Assembly (NCBI RefSeq): GCF_000719865.1
Contig: NZ_JOID01000034.1
Span: forward strand, 1 to 56,923
DNA: 56,923 bases
Reading direction: 5' to 3'
Source of the DNA: Streptomyces albus subsp. albus
Lineage (GTDB): Bacteria; Actinomycetota; Actinomycetes; Streptomycetales; Streptomycetaceae
Below the pieces are notes generated by a model. That model saw nothing but the letters and a program-made list of their open reading frames with translations, did no database searches and was not told the DNA's origin. Below are positions 1 through 14,838 of the stretch, in pieces. Position 1 is the stretch's first letter. The number at the start of each line of letters is the position of its first letter. The position numbers and the translations under genes were made by a program.

Positions 1-31
1 CCGTCCCCCCGTCCCCCCGTCCCCCCGTCCC
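1..31. repeat. GTCCCCCC tandem repeat at window edge
   Basis: About three and a half copies of an 8-bp unit GTCCCCCC. The rest of 1-326 holds no convincing gene. A -10-like TAGCCT at 314-319 lies 7 bases before the ATG at 327. Confidence 0.6.
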
Positions 32-326
32 TTCGGCGCGGCCGCGCGGCAGACACTCCGTCACCACCGGAAGCGGGATACGGAAACGTTCATCCGGCAG
101 ATCAGATCGGCGAACCGGATCGGCGAATCGGATCGGCGCCGCATTCGCCTGCCCTTGTGTGCGCGGACCGCCGGATGAAAGGACCGCGAACAATACCCGC
201 ACGGACCTCACGGAATCGACCGGCCGCGCGCCGCGCATATTCCATCCGTCAGGATCCGCCGGTCCGGCCGCAAACCATTTCTTCGAACTCCCCGGCAATG
301 CCCCGCGGTTGGCTAGCCTGGCTGCC

Positions 327-1077
327 ATGACCCTTTCCTTACTGGAATACACCCGATTCGGTTTTCCGCTCTACATGGCCATGCGCTGGGGTCTCGCGCA
401 CCGGGAGCGGCCGGCGGTGTATCCGGTCAATACCGTGCTGCGCGACCGGGCCGAGATCGACGCCGCGGTCGCGGAGGCCGAGCGGCTCGGGCTGCCGCCG
501 GTGTGGGACGCGCCAAAGTCGTGGGACTCGCTGGGCGCGCTGCACGAGGTGCTGAGCCGCACCGGTCCGCGGGCGCGGGTGCTGGACGCGGGCGCCGAGT
601 ACTACTCGCAGATTCTGCGCTGGCTCTATCTCTACGGCTATCGCGACCTCACCGGTATCAATCTGGTCTTCGAACGCCCGGTCCGCTGCGGCCCGATCCG
701 GCTGGAAACCGGCGATCTGACCGCCACCCGGTTCGCCGACGGGTCCTTCGACGCGGTCACCTGCCTGAGCGTGATCGAGCACGGCGTCGACCCGGCCGCG
801 TATTTCCGGGAGATGGCGCGGATCCTGCGACCGGGCGGAGTGCTCGTCACCTCCACGGATTATTTCGCGGAACCCACCGACACCCGTGGCCGGCAGGCCT
901 ACGGCGGGCCGGTCCGGGTTTTCGACCGGCGGGAAATGGAGGCGATGTTCGCGCTGGCGGCGGAATTCGGGCTGGAACTCACCGGACCGGTGGATCTCAC
1001 GTCGGAAGAGCGCTGCGTGCACTGGGCGGAACAGGATCTGCGGTATTCGTTCCTGATCTGGACGATGGTCCGGATCT

Positions 1078-1079
<2 letters not shown>
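327..1079 (+). CDS. class I SAM-dependent methyltransferase
   Basis: This 250-residue protein looks like a small-molecule or sugar/lipid methyltransferase of the Methyltransf_11 type. The Rossmann glycine loop is degenerate (RVLDAGAEYYS, near residue 90). The later strand SFDAVTCLSVIEHGVD and the ILRPGG motif are clear. I start at the ATG at 327 rather than the longer frame from 159, because the extra 56 residues are low-complexity. There is no Shine-Dalgarno sequence, but TAGCCT lies 7 bases upstream, so the mRNA may be leaderless. The gene converges on the glycosyltransferase that ends the PKS-like operon. It could tailor that product, but nothing in the sequence proves a link. Substrate unknown. 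Confidence 0.75.
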
Positions 1080-7661
<6,582 letters not shown>

Positions 7662-7665
<4 letters not shown>

Positions 7666-8516
7666 ACCCGTTCCTCCGTCGGCCGAGCCGGGATCCGTGC
7701 GATGAAGTCGGTGAGCGTGGTGCCGCCCACCTCGTCGAACTGGCGGACGCCGGCCGCGCGCAGGGCGCGTACCGTGCGCACCCACTCCACCGGGCGGGAG
7801 ATCTGCCGGCTGAGCAGCTGGACCGCCTGGTCCGGGTCGAACACGGTGCCGGAGACGCTGGACATCACCGGTGTGTGCCCGGGGCGGAACGCGTGGGCGC
7901 TCAGGACGGTGGCGAACGCCCGTCCGGCCGAGGCCATGAGGGGCGTGTGGAACGGGCCGCTGACGCGCACCGGGACGACCCGGGCGCCCGCGCCGCGCAG
8001 CGCCTTGACCGCGAGGGCCAGCTGCCGCCGGTCTCCGGCCACCGTCACCTGCTGCTCGCTGTTGCGGTTGGCGACGTGCACCCTGTTGAGCCCGGCGCCG
8101 CGCAGCGTCGCCTCGGCCCGTGCCGCGCCCGGCCCGATCACCGCGGCCATCGCGCCGCCCGTGATGCCGGCCATCAGCTCGGCGCGGCGCCGGACCAGCG
8201 CCAGGCCGTCCATGAGGCCGATGACGCCGGCGGCCACGAGCGCGTTGAACTCGCCCAGGCTGTGCCCGGCGAAGTAGTCGTACCGGCGGCCCTCGCGTTC
8301 CAGGTCCATCCAGGACAGCGCGTTGACGAGGAAGACGGCCGGCTGTGCGTAGCGGGTGTCGGCGAGCCGGTCGCCGGGGTCGTCGCGGCACAGCCGGGCC
8401 ACCGGGTAGCCGAGCAGTTCGGTCGCGGCCGCGGTCTCCCGCGGGTACCGCTCGAACAGCCCCTGTCCCATGCCCTTGTGCTGTACGCCCTGACCGGGGA
8501 AAACCAGACAGTGCAT
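7662..8516 (-). CDS. trans-acting malonyl-type acyltransferase (FabD/PksE-like)
   Basis: A 284-residue free acyltransferase. It has the N-terminal FPGQG (6-10), GHSLGE with nucleophile Ser86, the carboxylate-binding Arg111 in LVRRRAELM, and His190 in GPFHTPLM. These are the features of malonyl-CoA:ACP transacylases. It should load malonyl units on the ACP of the next gene, which has no AT. The ATG at 8516 was chosen because GAGGAG lies 9 bases upstream. The open frame continues to 8903, but that part overlaps the previous gene. The stop overlaps the PKS start by 4 bases. Confidence 0.9.
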
Positions 8517-8533
8517 GCGTGGACGCTCCTCAC

Positions 8534-9574
8534 TCAAGCGGTTGGTGCGGGAACGCTGCGGTAGCGCAGGCCGTCGTGGCTGCCGCGCAGGCTTTCCCTG
8601 GTGAACACCCGGGCTGCCAACCCCGGGCCGAAATCGATCACTTGCTCGGGCCGGGCGTCCTCGATCGCGGCGCGGACCGTGCCGGGCCAGTCCAGTGGAC
8701 GGCTCACCGCGTGGGCGAGGATGTCCGGCAGCAGGTCGCCGCGGTGCTGGAGGTTGACCGGCTCCTCGGCGACGTACACCGGTACGGCCAGCCGCTCGCC
8801 GAGGAGCGGGAACGTCATGAGGTGCCGGTCCGCCAGGGTCGCCCGTACCGCCGGCTCCATCAGCGGGGTGTGGAACGGCACGGTGCTGCGCAGGTACGTC
8901 CACTGCGCACCCGGTGCGGCGAGCCGCCGCGCGTGCCGTTCCCGGAGCGCGGCCAGGTCGGCCGGGTTCCCGGCCAGTACGTGGGAGCGGCCGGAGTTCG
9001 CGAGGGCGAGGTGCACCGGGGAGTCCGCCACCAGCTCGCGCAGCTCCTCCGTCGGCACCCCCAGGACGGCCGCCATGGGCGTGGCGTCACCCGTCGGCGG
9101 CGGTGCCGCCTGCTGGCAGCGGACCAGTGTCAGCACGGTCATCGCGATGAGGCCGTGACAGAGTTCCGTGTACTGCCGGCGGCCGGCGATCCTCAGGCCC
9201 GCGGCCACGGCACCGATCAGGCCCAGGCTGTGGCCGATGGCGGCCACCGGCGCGGGCCGGCCGCCGTCCGCGCCGCCGATGGCGGGCTGCAGCAGGCAGA
9301 GCTGGTAGATGTGGGCGCACAGACCGTCCACGATGGAGTGCTCCAGGGCGCCGGCGTCCGGTGTGCCGCCGCGCAGCCAGGCGGTCAGCGGGATGCCGCC
9401 CGGCAGCTCCCGGCGGTAGGCGTCCGCGCCGGCGTGGTCGAGCGCGCGTTCCACCGCCTCGGCCGCGGCGGTGAAGTACCGCGCGTTCTCCGGCCGCGCG
9501 TACAGCGCTCGCAGGGCGGCGAGCGGTGGGCCCTGGAGGCCCGCCATGCCGCTGAACAGGTATAACTGGCGCAC
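8534..9574 (-). CDS. divergent free acyltransferase lacking the malonyl-binding Arg
   Basis: A 346-residue member of the FabD/PKS acyltransferase fold. Ser116 in AIGHSLG and His235 in TVPFHTPLM keep the Ser-His dyad. Unlike its neighbour it has LFSGMAGLQG instead of the N-terminal GQG motif. Gly also replaces the Arg that binds the malonyl carboxylate (aligned with Arg111 of the downstream AT). By analogy with starter-unit AT domains, it may move a non-carboxylated acyl group, or it may be an editing hydrolase; this is inference. The start is GTG at 9574, with AGAGGA about 5 bases upstream, 20 bases after the BtrH-like stop. The open frame to 10759 is not used. Confidence 0.82.
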   Translation of the reverse strand: MRQLYLFSGMAGLQGPPLAALRALYARPENARYFTAAAEAVERALDHAGADAYRRELPGGIPLTAWLRGGTPDAGALEHSIVDGLCAHIYQLCLLQPAIGGADGGRPAPVAAIGHSLGLIGAVAAGLRIAGRRQYTELCHGLIAMTVLTLVRCQQAAPPPTGDATPMAAVLGVPTEELRELVADSPVHLALANSGRSHVLAGNPADLAALRERHARRLAAPGAQWTYLRSTVPFHTPLMEPAVRATLADRHLMTFPLLGERLAVPVYVAEEPVNLQHRGDLLPDILAHAVSRPLDWPGTVRAAIEDARPEQVIDFGPGLAARVFTRESLRGSHDGLRYRSVPAPTA

Positions 9575-9594
9575 GTGTGTCCTCTGTTGTCCGG

Positions 9595-10605
9595 CTACCG
9601 GCCGCGGACCGCGGTCGGCAGGATGTGCGGGAGGGCGGCCGCCTCGTCGGCGAGCAGCCGCGCCGCCCGCTGTTCGAGCAGCCGCAGCTGGGCGAGGCCG
9701 TGGCGGAGCCGGTCCGCCGGCGGCGCGGGCTGACCGGCCTGGAAGGCGCTGACCCGGTCCGACAGCGCGGCGGCCAGCCGTGCGATGCGGGTGTAGGCGG
9801 CGCGGACCGGCTCGCTGTGTTCGGTGAGCTCCAGGAAGCGGCGGAAGAGGGCCCGTGAACCGGCCAGCAGCGCCAGGCTGTTGACACCGGGTGCCCGGTA
9901 GAGGGCGACGTTCGACGCCCGTTCCAGGACGAGGTTGCCGGCCACGATGTCGTACAGCTCGAAGCCGTCGCGGAACCCGTTCAGGAACGCCCGGTAGGCG
10001 GCCTCGAACCCCTCGCGGTCCGGCTCGGAGACCTGCTCGACCGTGACGCAGCCGGTGAACCAGCGGCCGGGTTCCCGCGCGTAGCCCTCGCGCAGCACGT
10101 CCCAGCCCACGGTCACCGTGAAGTACTCGTGGTCGTCGGCGATGTTGTCCACCAGCAGGACGTCGGTGCCGCTCACGCCGCAGACGAGGAACGAGTGCGG
10201 CAGCCCGTACTCCTCGGGGACCGTGCCGACCCGGCGCATGAACTCCACCCAGTAGGGGAAGTGGTGCCGGGGCGCGTAGAAGAACACGGGCTGTCCGGCG
10301 GCGAGGAACTCGGCGGCTCCGGCCTCGAAGAGGGGCAGGGCCACGGTCCCGGCCGAGAACACCTCGAACCCGAGCAGGCGCAGGTCGTCGTCGGTCACAT
10401 ACGGGGTGTCGAACGCCCAGCGGTCCCCGCCGCGCAGATAGCAGTGGCGGTGGATGGCCGCGGTGGAGCCCAGCGCCCCGTACATGAGCAGGTCGGACCA
10501 GGGGGTGCGGCTGCCGGCGTACGCCAGGAGCTGGCCCTTGCGGCAGTGCAGGTGGTTGTTGGGATCCCGGGTGCGGATGCGGTGGACATCCGGCAGCGTG
10601 GTCAT
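9595..10605 (-). CDS. BtrH-like cysteine acyltransferase (papain-fold)
   Basis: The protein resembles the BtrH N-terminal family. BtrH moves an acyl group from an ACP to an aminoglycoside amine in butirosin biosynthesis. Visible here are His20-Cys21 in NNHLHCRKGQLLAYAG, then His137 in YGLPHSFLVCGVSGTDVLL and Asp153 in LVDN. They form a plausible Cys-His-Asp set. A helical C-terminal region of about 150 residues follows. The operon's synthase has no thioesterase, so this enzyme may release the chain onto an amine or hydroxyl acceptor. The start is uncertain. ATG at 10605 gives 336 residues and begins at the conserved part, but GGAGG lies 24 bases away. The frame is open from 10743, with a Pro/Ala-rich extension. 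Confidence 0.72.
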   Translation of the reverse strand: MTTLPDVHRIRTRDPNNHLHCRKGQLLAYAGSRTPWSDLLMYGALGSTAAIHRHCYLRGGDRWAFDTPYVTDDDLRLLGFEVFSAGTVALPLFEAGAAEFLAAGQPVFFYAPRHHFPYWVEFMRRVGTVPEEYGLPHSFLVCGVSGTDVLLVDNIADDHEYFTVTVGWDVLREGYAREPGRWFTGCVTVEQVSEPDREGFEAAYRAFLNGFRDGFELYDIVAGNLVLERASNVALYRAPGVNSLALLAGSRALFRRFLELTEHSEPVRAAYTRIARLAAALSDRVSAFQAGQPAPPADRLRHGLAQLRLLEQRAARLLADEAAALPHILPTAVRGR

Positions 10606-11241
10606 CCGGTCGGCGGACAGCAGTGCGGACCTCCCTTCGGTGACGCCCCCGCCGTGCTCGCGCGGCCGGCCGGCGGTCCCGCGGGTCCGGTCCGCCGCCG
10701 GTGCGACCGGCGGTGCGACCGGCGGTACCGGGGCAGGCGTCATCGTGCGGCCATGTCATGGATCCGCGGTGGTTGTCGTGGCTCAGTGGCTCAGTGGCTC
10801 ACGCCGTGGAGTCCCGCCATTGGGCTCTCCGCTGAGGCGTCCGGCCGGGACGGGCGGACGGTGGTCCGGCGGCGTCCGGCCGGCGCATGTCCCGACCGCG
10901 GCGCGGGGGGCCATGCGTTGGTTTCTGGTTGCGCTTTGAACGATGGCAGCCGTCCCGGGGCCGGTCAACGGAAACCGGCGCGGTGCGGGACACACCGGTT
11001 TTCCGGGGCAATCCGGCGGACCGGACGGCCTCGATCACGGCCTTGAGCTGGGAGAACGCGGAAAGGCGCGCCCTGGGGCGCGCCGTCGGGCGGTCACGCC
11101 GTCACGGGACGGTGTCCGCACTGGTCAGCCAGCTGATCGGGGCGAGTCCCGCGCCGTCGTGAACGGCGTGCCGCGGTGGGGCCATTGTCTTCCCGAAAGG
11201 CACCCCGTGCCAGGGCCGGCGGACAGGCGGGAGGGACCCCC
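10606..11241. other. long 5' region of the PKS-like operon, no gene seen
   Basis: About 640 bases with only short, unconvincing frames. It contains three perfect copies of the 8-bp unit GTGGCTCA (10778-10801) and a possible minus-strand promoter near 10940-10968. Confidence 0.5.
10940..10968 (-). promoter_or_regulatory. possible promoter of the PKS-like operon
   Basis: On the minus strand, TTGACC (10963-10968), a 17-base spacer and CATCGT (10940-10945) resemble a vegetative promoter, though the -10 lacks its first T. It would give an unusually long leader of about 330 bases before 10605. Confidence 0.3.
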
Positions 11242-11285
11242 GGGCCCCGGGTGCCGGCTCCCGAGCGGGCCGGCACCCGGGGCCC
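11242..11285 (-). terminator. strong hairpin terminator after the acyl-CoA ligase
   Basis: Perfect 17-bp arms (11242-11258 and 11269-11285, GGGCCCCGGGTGCCGGC and its complement) with a 10-base loop, 17 bases after the ligase stop on the minus strand. It separates the lipid genes from the PKS-like operon. Confidence 0.75.
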
Positions 11286-11302
11286 TCCCGCCCGGGGGCG
11301 GC

Positions 11303-13234
11303 TCAGGAACGCCGGTACAGTTCCTCGACCTCGGCCGTGAAGTCCCGCAGGATGACCCGGCGCTTCAGCTTCATCGACGGCGTCAGATGGCCGGTGTCCT
11401 CGGTGAAGTCCACCGGCAGCACCCGGAAGCGGCGGATCGACTCGGCCCGGGAGACCGAGGCGTTCGCGTCGTCCACGGCACGCTGGATGTCGGCGAGGAG
11501 TTCCTCGTCCCGTACCAGCTCCGCGACCGGGACGTCCTCCTTCTTCCGCATCCGCCGCCAGTGCAGCAGCCCGTCCGGCTCCAGGGTGATCATGGCCGTG
11601 ATGTACGGGCGGTCGTCGCCGACCACCAGGCACTGGCCGACCAGCGGATGGGCCCGCAGCCGGTCCTCCAGGGGTGCCGGGGCGACGTTCTTCCCGCCCG
11701 CGGTGACGATGATCTCCTTCTTGCGGCCGGTGATGCTGAGATAGCCGTCCTCGTCCAGGGCTCCGAGGTCGCCCGTGGCGAACCAGCCCCCGGCGTCGGT
11801 CTCGGCGCCCCGGACGGCCTCGCCGCGCGCCGCGTCCCAGTAGCCGCTGAACACCTGGCCGCCGCGGAGCAGCACCTCGCCGTCCTCGGCGATCCGGACC
11901 GCCGCGCCGGGCAGCGGTCGGCCGACCGTGCCGAGCCGCGGCTTCAGCGGCGGGGTGACGGTGGCGGCGGCGGTGGTCTCGGTGAGTCCGTAGCCCTCGA
12001 AGATCTCGATGCCCGCGCCGGCGTAGAAGGCGGCGAGCCGCCGGCCCAGTGGGGAGCCGCCGCAGATGGCGTAGCGGACCTTGCCGCCGAGCGCGGCCCG
12101 GATGCGCCGGTAGACCAGCGGGTCGTACAGCGCGCGGGCGGCCCGCAGGCCGGGGCCCGGGCCGGGGCCGGTGCCGTGCTGCTCGGCCTCCCGCGCCTCC
12201 CCGTAGCGCTGGGCGATTTTCGCGGCGCGGTCGAAGGAGGCGGCCCGGCCCATCTTCTCCGCGGTGGCGCGGCCGGTGTTGTAGACCTTCTCCAGGACGT
12301 ACGGGATGGCGAGGAGGAAGGTCGGCTTGAAGCCGGCCAGCGCGGTCAGCAGTTCCTCGGTCTGGATGCTGGGCTGGTGCCCGAGGCGGACCCGGGCGCG
12401 GAGGCAGCCGATGGCCACCATCCGGCCGAAGACGTGCGACAGCGGCAGGAAGAGCAGGGTGGAAGCGGGCTCCTTGCTCACCGACTTGAAGACGGGGTGC
12501 AGCAGTTCGACGGCGTTGTCCACCTCGGCGAAGAAGTTGCCGTGGGTCAGCACGCAGCCCTTGGGGCGCCCAGTGGTGCCGGAGGTGTAGATGAGGGTGG
12601 CGATGGTGTCCGGGCCGAGGCCGGCCCGGCGGGCGGCCACCTCGGAGTCGGGGATGTCCTTGCCGGCCGTCACCAGGAGGGGGACGGCGTCGGTGTCGAA
12701 CTGCCAGAGGTGCTTGAGCCCGGGCAGGTCGGGGCGTATGCCGCTGATCAGCCGGGTCTGGCCGACGTCCTCGACGGCGCAGGCGACGGCGCCGGAGTCC
12801 TGGATGATCCAGCGGGCCTGCTCGGCGGAGGAGGTCGGATAGATGGGCACGGTGACGAGGCCGGCCGCCCAGGCGGCGAAGTCCAGCAGCGTCCACTCGT
12901 AGCTCGTGCGGGCCATGATGGCCAGCCGTTCGCCGGGCGCGAGGCCGTGGGCGATCAGGCCCTTGGCGACGGCCAGCACCTCCTGGGCGAAGGTCGCGGC
13001 GCTGACGTCGCGCCAGCTCCCGTCCCCTTGGACCCGGCTGAGGACGATCTCGCCGGGGGCCTCGACGGCGTTGCGGAACGGGATGTCGGCGAGCGAGCCC
13101 TCTTCGACGGGCGCGACGAGCGGGGGAACGGCGACCTCGCGGACGGTGCCGTCGGCGTCCGCGGTCAGCGACGGCTCCGGCGTCTCGGGCGGCATGGCGC
13201 CGTGGCGGGGACGAAGGCGGGGGGTACGGGACAC
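11303..13234 (-). CDS. long-chain acyl-CoA ligase (AMP-dependent, FadD15-like)
   Basis: A 643-residue adenylate-forming enzyme that activates fatty acids to acyl-CoA with ATP. The P-loop-like motif ATLIYTSGTTGRPKG is clear, as are EGYGLTETTAA, the hinge GDLGALDEDGYLSITGRKKE and the C-terminal PSMKLKRR lysine region. The length fits long-chain ligases of the FadD15 type. The GTG at 13234 was chosen because GAGGAG lies 6 bases before it. Another 62 Pro-rich residues are open upstream but not supported, and an ATG at 13195 is possible. It lies downstream of the thiolase but is separated by a terminator-like hairpin, so it may have its own promoter. Confidence 0.92.
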   Translation of the reverse strand: MSRTPRLRPRHGAMPPETPEPSLTADADGTVREVAVPPLVAPVEEGSLADIPFRNAVEAPGEIVLSRVQGDGSWRDVSAATFAQEVLAVAKGLIAHGLAPGERLAIMARTSYEWTLLDFAAWAAGLVTVPIYPTSSAEQARWIIQDSGAVACAVEDVGQTRLISGIRPDLPGLKHLWQFDTDAVPLLVTAGKDIPDSEVAARRAGLGPDTIATLIYTSGTTGRPKGCVLTHGNFFAEVDNAVELLHPVFKSVSKEPASTLLFLPLSHVFGRMVAIGCLRARVRLGHQPSIQTEELLTALAGFKPTFLLAIPYVLEKVYNTGRATAEKMGRAASFDRAAKIAQRYGEAREAEQHGTGPGPGPGLRAARALYDPLVYRRIRAALGGKVRYAICGGSPLGRRLAAFYAGAGIEIFEGYGLTETTAAATVTPPLKPRLGTVGRPLPGAAVRIAEDGEVLLRGGQVFSGYWDAARGEAVRGAETDAGGWFATGDLGALDEDGYLSITGRKKEIIVTAGGKNVAPAPLEDRLRAHPLVGQCLVVGDDRPYITAMITLEPDGLLHWRRMRKKEDVPVAELVRDEELLADIQRAVDDANASVSRAESIRRFRVLPVDFTEDTGHLTPSMKLKRRVILRDFTAEVEELYRRS

Positions 13235-13448
13235 GGGCGGCTCCTCTTGTCTCGGCCGCCCCCGCGCGGACGGCGCCGGACGGGTGGTCCGGGCGCCCGG
13301 GGGCCGGGGGCGGCGGCCCGGCTCCGCGGGGGGGGCGGAGCGGGCGGCGGGATCAGCGGGGGCGTGCGGAGGGGGCGGGTCCTGCGGTGGTGCGGGGTTC
13401 CGTGTGGGGGGTTGGCTCACGCGATGAGAGGTGGGAGTCGGTGTCGGT

Positions 13449-13468
13449 GCGGGCGGGGAACCGCCCGC
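13449..13468 (-). terminator. hairpin after the thiolase gene
   Basis: GCGGGCGG and CCGCCCGC arms with a GGAA tetraloop, starting 5 bases after the thiolase stop. The remaining space to the ligase start (13235-13448) is G-rich and without a gene. Confidence 0.55.
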
Positions 13469-13472
13469 CGGG

Positions 13473-14768
13473 TCACGGCCGTTCGAGGATCGCCGTCACC
13501 CCCTGGCCGCCGGCCGCGCAGATGGAGATCAGGCCACGCCCCGGCGCGTCGCGCTCGGCGAGCAGCTTGGCCAGGGTGGCGACGATGCGCGCGCCCGTCG
13601 CGGCGAAGGGGTGGCCGGTGGCCAGGGAGGATCCCGCGACGTTGAGCCGGTCCCGGTCGGCCTCGGGCAGGCCCTGCTTGCGCCAGGCCGCCAGCGTCGC
13701 CAGCACCTGGGAGGCGAACGCCTCGTGGATCTCCAGCAGATCGAAGTCGTCCAGCCCGAGGCCGGCGCGTTCCAGCATGCGCGGTACGGCGTATGCGGGC
13801 GCCATCAGCAGACCGTCTTCGCCGTTGACGTAGTCGACGGCCCCCGTCTCGTAGGCCGTGAGGTAGGCCAGCGGTTCGAGGCCGCGTTCGGCCGCCCACT
13901 CCTCGCTCGCGAGCAGGACGGTCGCGGCGCCGTCGGTGAGCGGGGTGGAGTTGCCCGCCGTCATGGTGGCGCCGCCGTCCCCGTCCCCGCCCCCGTCCGC
14001 GACGCCGAACACCGGCTTCAGGCGGGCGAGTTTCTCCGGGCTCGCATCGGGGCGCAGATTCTGGTCCCGCTCCAGGCCGCGGAAGGGGACCACCAGGTCG
14101 TCGAGGAAGCCGCGGTCGTACGCGGCGGCGAGGCGGCGGTGGCTGGTGGCGGCCAGCTCGTCCTGCTCCGCGCGGCCGATGCCCCACTCCTTGGCGGTGC
14201 GGGCCGCGTGCTCGCCCATCGACAGGCCGGTGCGGGGTTCGGCGTTGCGCGGGATGTCGGGGACGAGGTGGCGGGGCCGGACCCCGGCCAGCTGCCGGAG
14301 CCGCCCGCCGAGGGAGCGGGCACGGCGGGTGGCCAGCAGCAGCCTGCGCAGTTCGTCGTTGACGCCGAGCGGGGCGTCGCTGGCCGAATCCACGCCGCCG
14401 GCGACGGCCGAGTCGATCTGCCCCAGCGCGATCTTGTTGGCGGCGGCGATGACGGCCTGGAGCCCGGTGCCGCACGCCTGCTGGACGTCGTACGCGGGGG
14501 TGCGCGGGTCCAGATCGCTGCCGAGCACGGTCTCCCGGGCGAGGTTGAAGTCCCGGCTGTGCTTGAGGACGGCACCCGCGGCGAACTCCCCGAGCCGCAC
14601 GCCTTCGAGACCGAAGCGCTCGACCAGCCCGCCGAGCGCGGCGGTCAGCATCCGCTGGTTGGAGGCGGTGGCGTACGGGCCGTCGGCCCGCGCGAAGGGG
14701 ATCCTGCTGCCGCCGAGAACGGCGACGCGCCGCACCCCGGAGGCGAGGAGGGCATTGCGGGTACTCAT
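13473..14768 (-). CDS. acetyl-CoA C-acyltransferase (thiolase, FadA2-like)
   Basis: A 431-residue thiolase that cleaves or forms beta-ketoacyl-CoA. It has the acyl-accepting Cys in YDVQQACGTGLQAV, the second motif LEIHEAFASQVLA, GHPFAATGARIV, and the C-terminal active Cys in SICAAGGQG. It is divergent from the FabG-like reductase. This matches the fadA2 / fabG4-htdX arrangement known from Mycobacterium (Rv0243 / Rv0242c-Rv0241c). The ATG at 14768 has AGGAG 9 bases upstream. A TTG three codons earlier has no room for a ribosome site. A TetR-type operator lies about 30 bases upstream. Confidence 0.93.
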   Translation of the reverse strand: MSTRNALLASGVRRVAVLGGSRIPFARADGPYATASNQRMLTAALGGLVERFGLEGVRLGEFAAGAVLKHSRDFNLARETVLGSDLDPRTPAYDVQQACGTGLQAVIAAANKIALGQIDSAVAGGVDSASDAPLGVNDELRRLLLATRRARSLGGRLRQLAGVRPRHLVPDIPRNAEPRTGLSMGEHAARTAKEWGIGRAEQDELAATSHRRLAAAYDRGFLDDLVVPFRGLERDQNLRPDASPEKLARLKPVFGVADGGGDGDGGATMTAGNSTPLTDGAATVLLASEEWAAERGLEPLAYLTAYETGAVDYVNGEDGLLMAPAYAVPRMLERAGLGLDDFDLLEIHEAFASQVLATLAAWRKQGLPEADRDRLNVAGSSLATGHPFAATGARIVATLAKLLAERDAPGRGLISICAAGGQGVTAILERP

Positions 14769-14795
14769 CTCGACCAACTCCTGACCCGGCAGTAA

Positions 14796-14818
14796 CCTTA
14801 CTGCGAAGTAAATTTACG
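14796..14818. promoter_or_regulatory. TetR operator between thiolase and fabG
   Basis: The inverted repeat TTACT-GCGA-AGTAA (14798-14811) is followed by ATTTACG. The whole 23-base block matches 17 positions of the block upstream of the TetR gene at 18810-18832. It sits in the 70-base divergent promoter region, so it can control both genes. Confidence 0.7.
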
Positions 14819-14838
14819 CCACGGTGAGGAGTTGGCCA

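Noticed and set aside
159..326. Longer N-terminus for the methyltransferase from GTG 159
   Set aside because: The extra 56 residues are low-complexity, and the ATG at 327 has a -10 box at leaderless distance.
10783..11162. Small frames of 70-91 codons upstream of the PKS-like operon
   Set aside because: No ribosome sites, Arg/Pro/Gly-rich products and overlapping frames on both strands; nothing supports expression.
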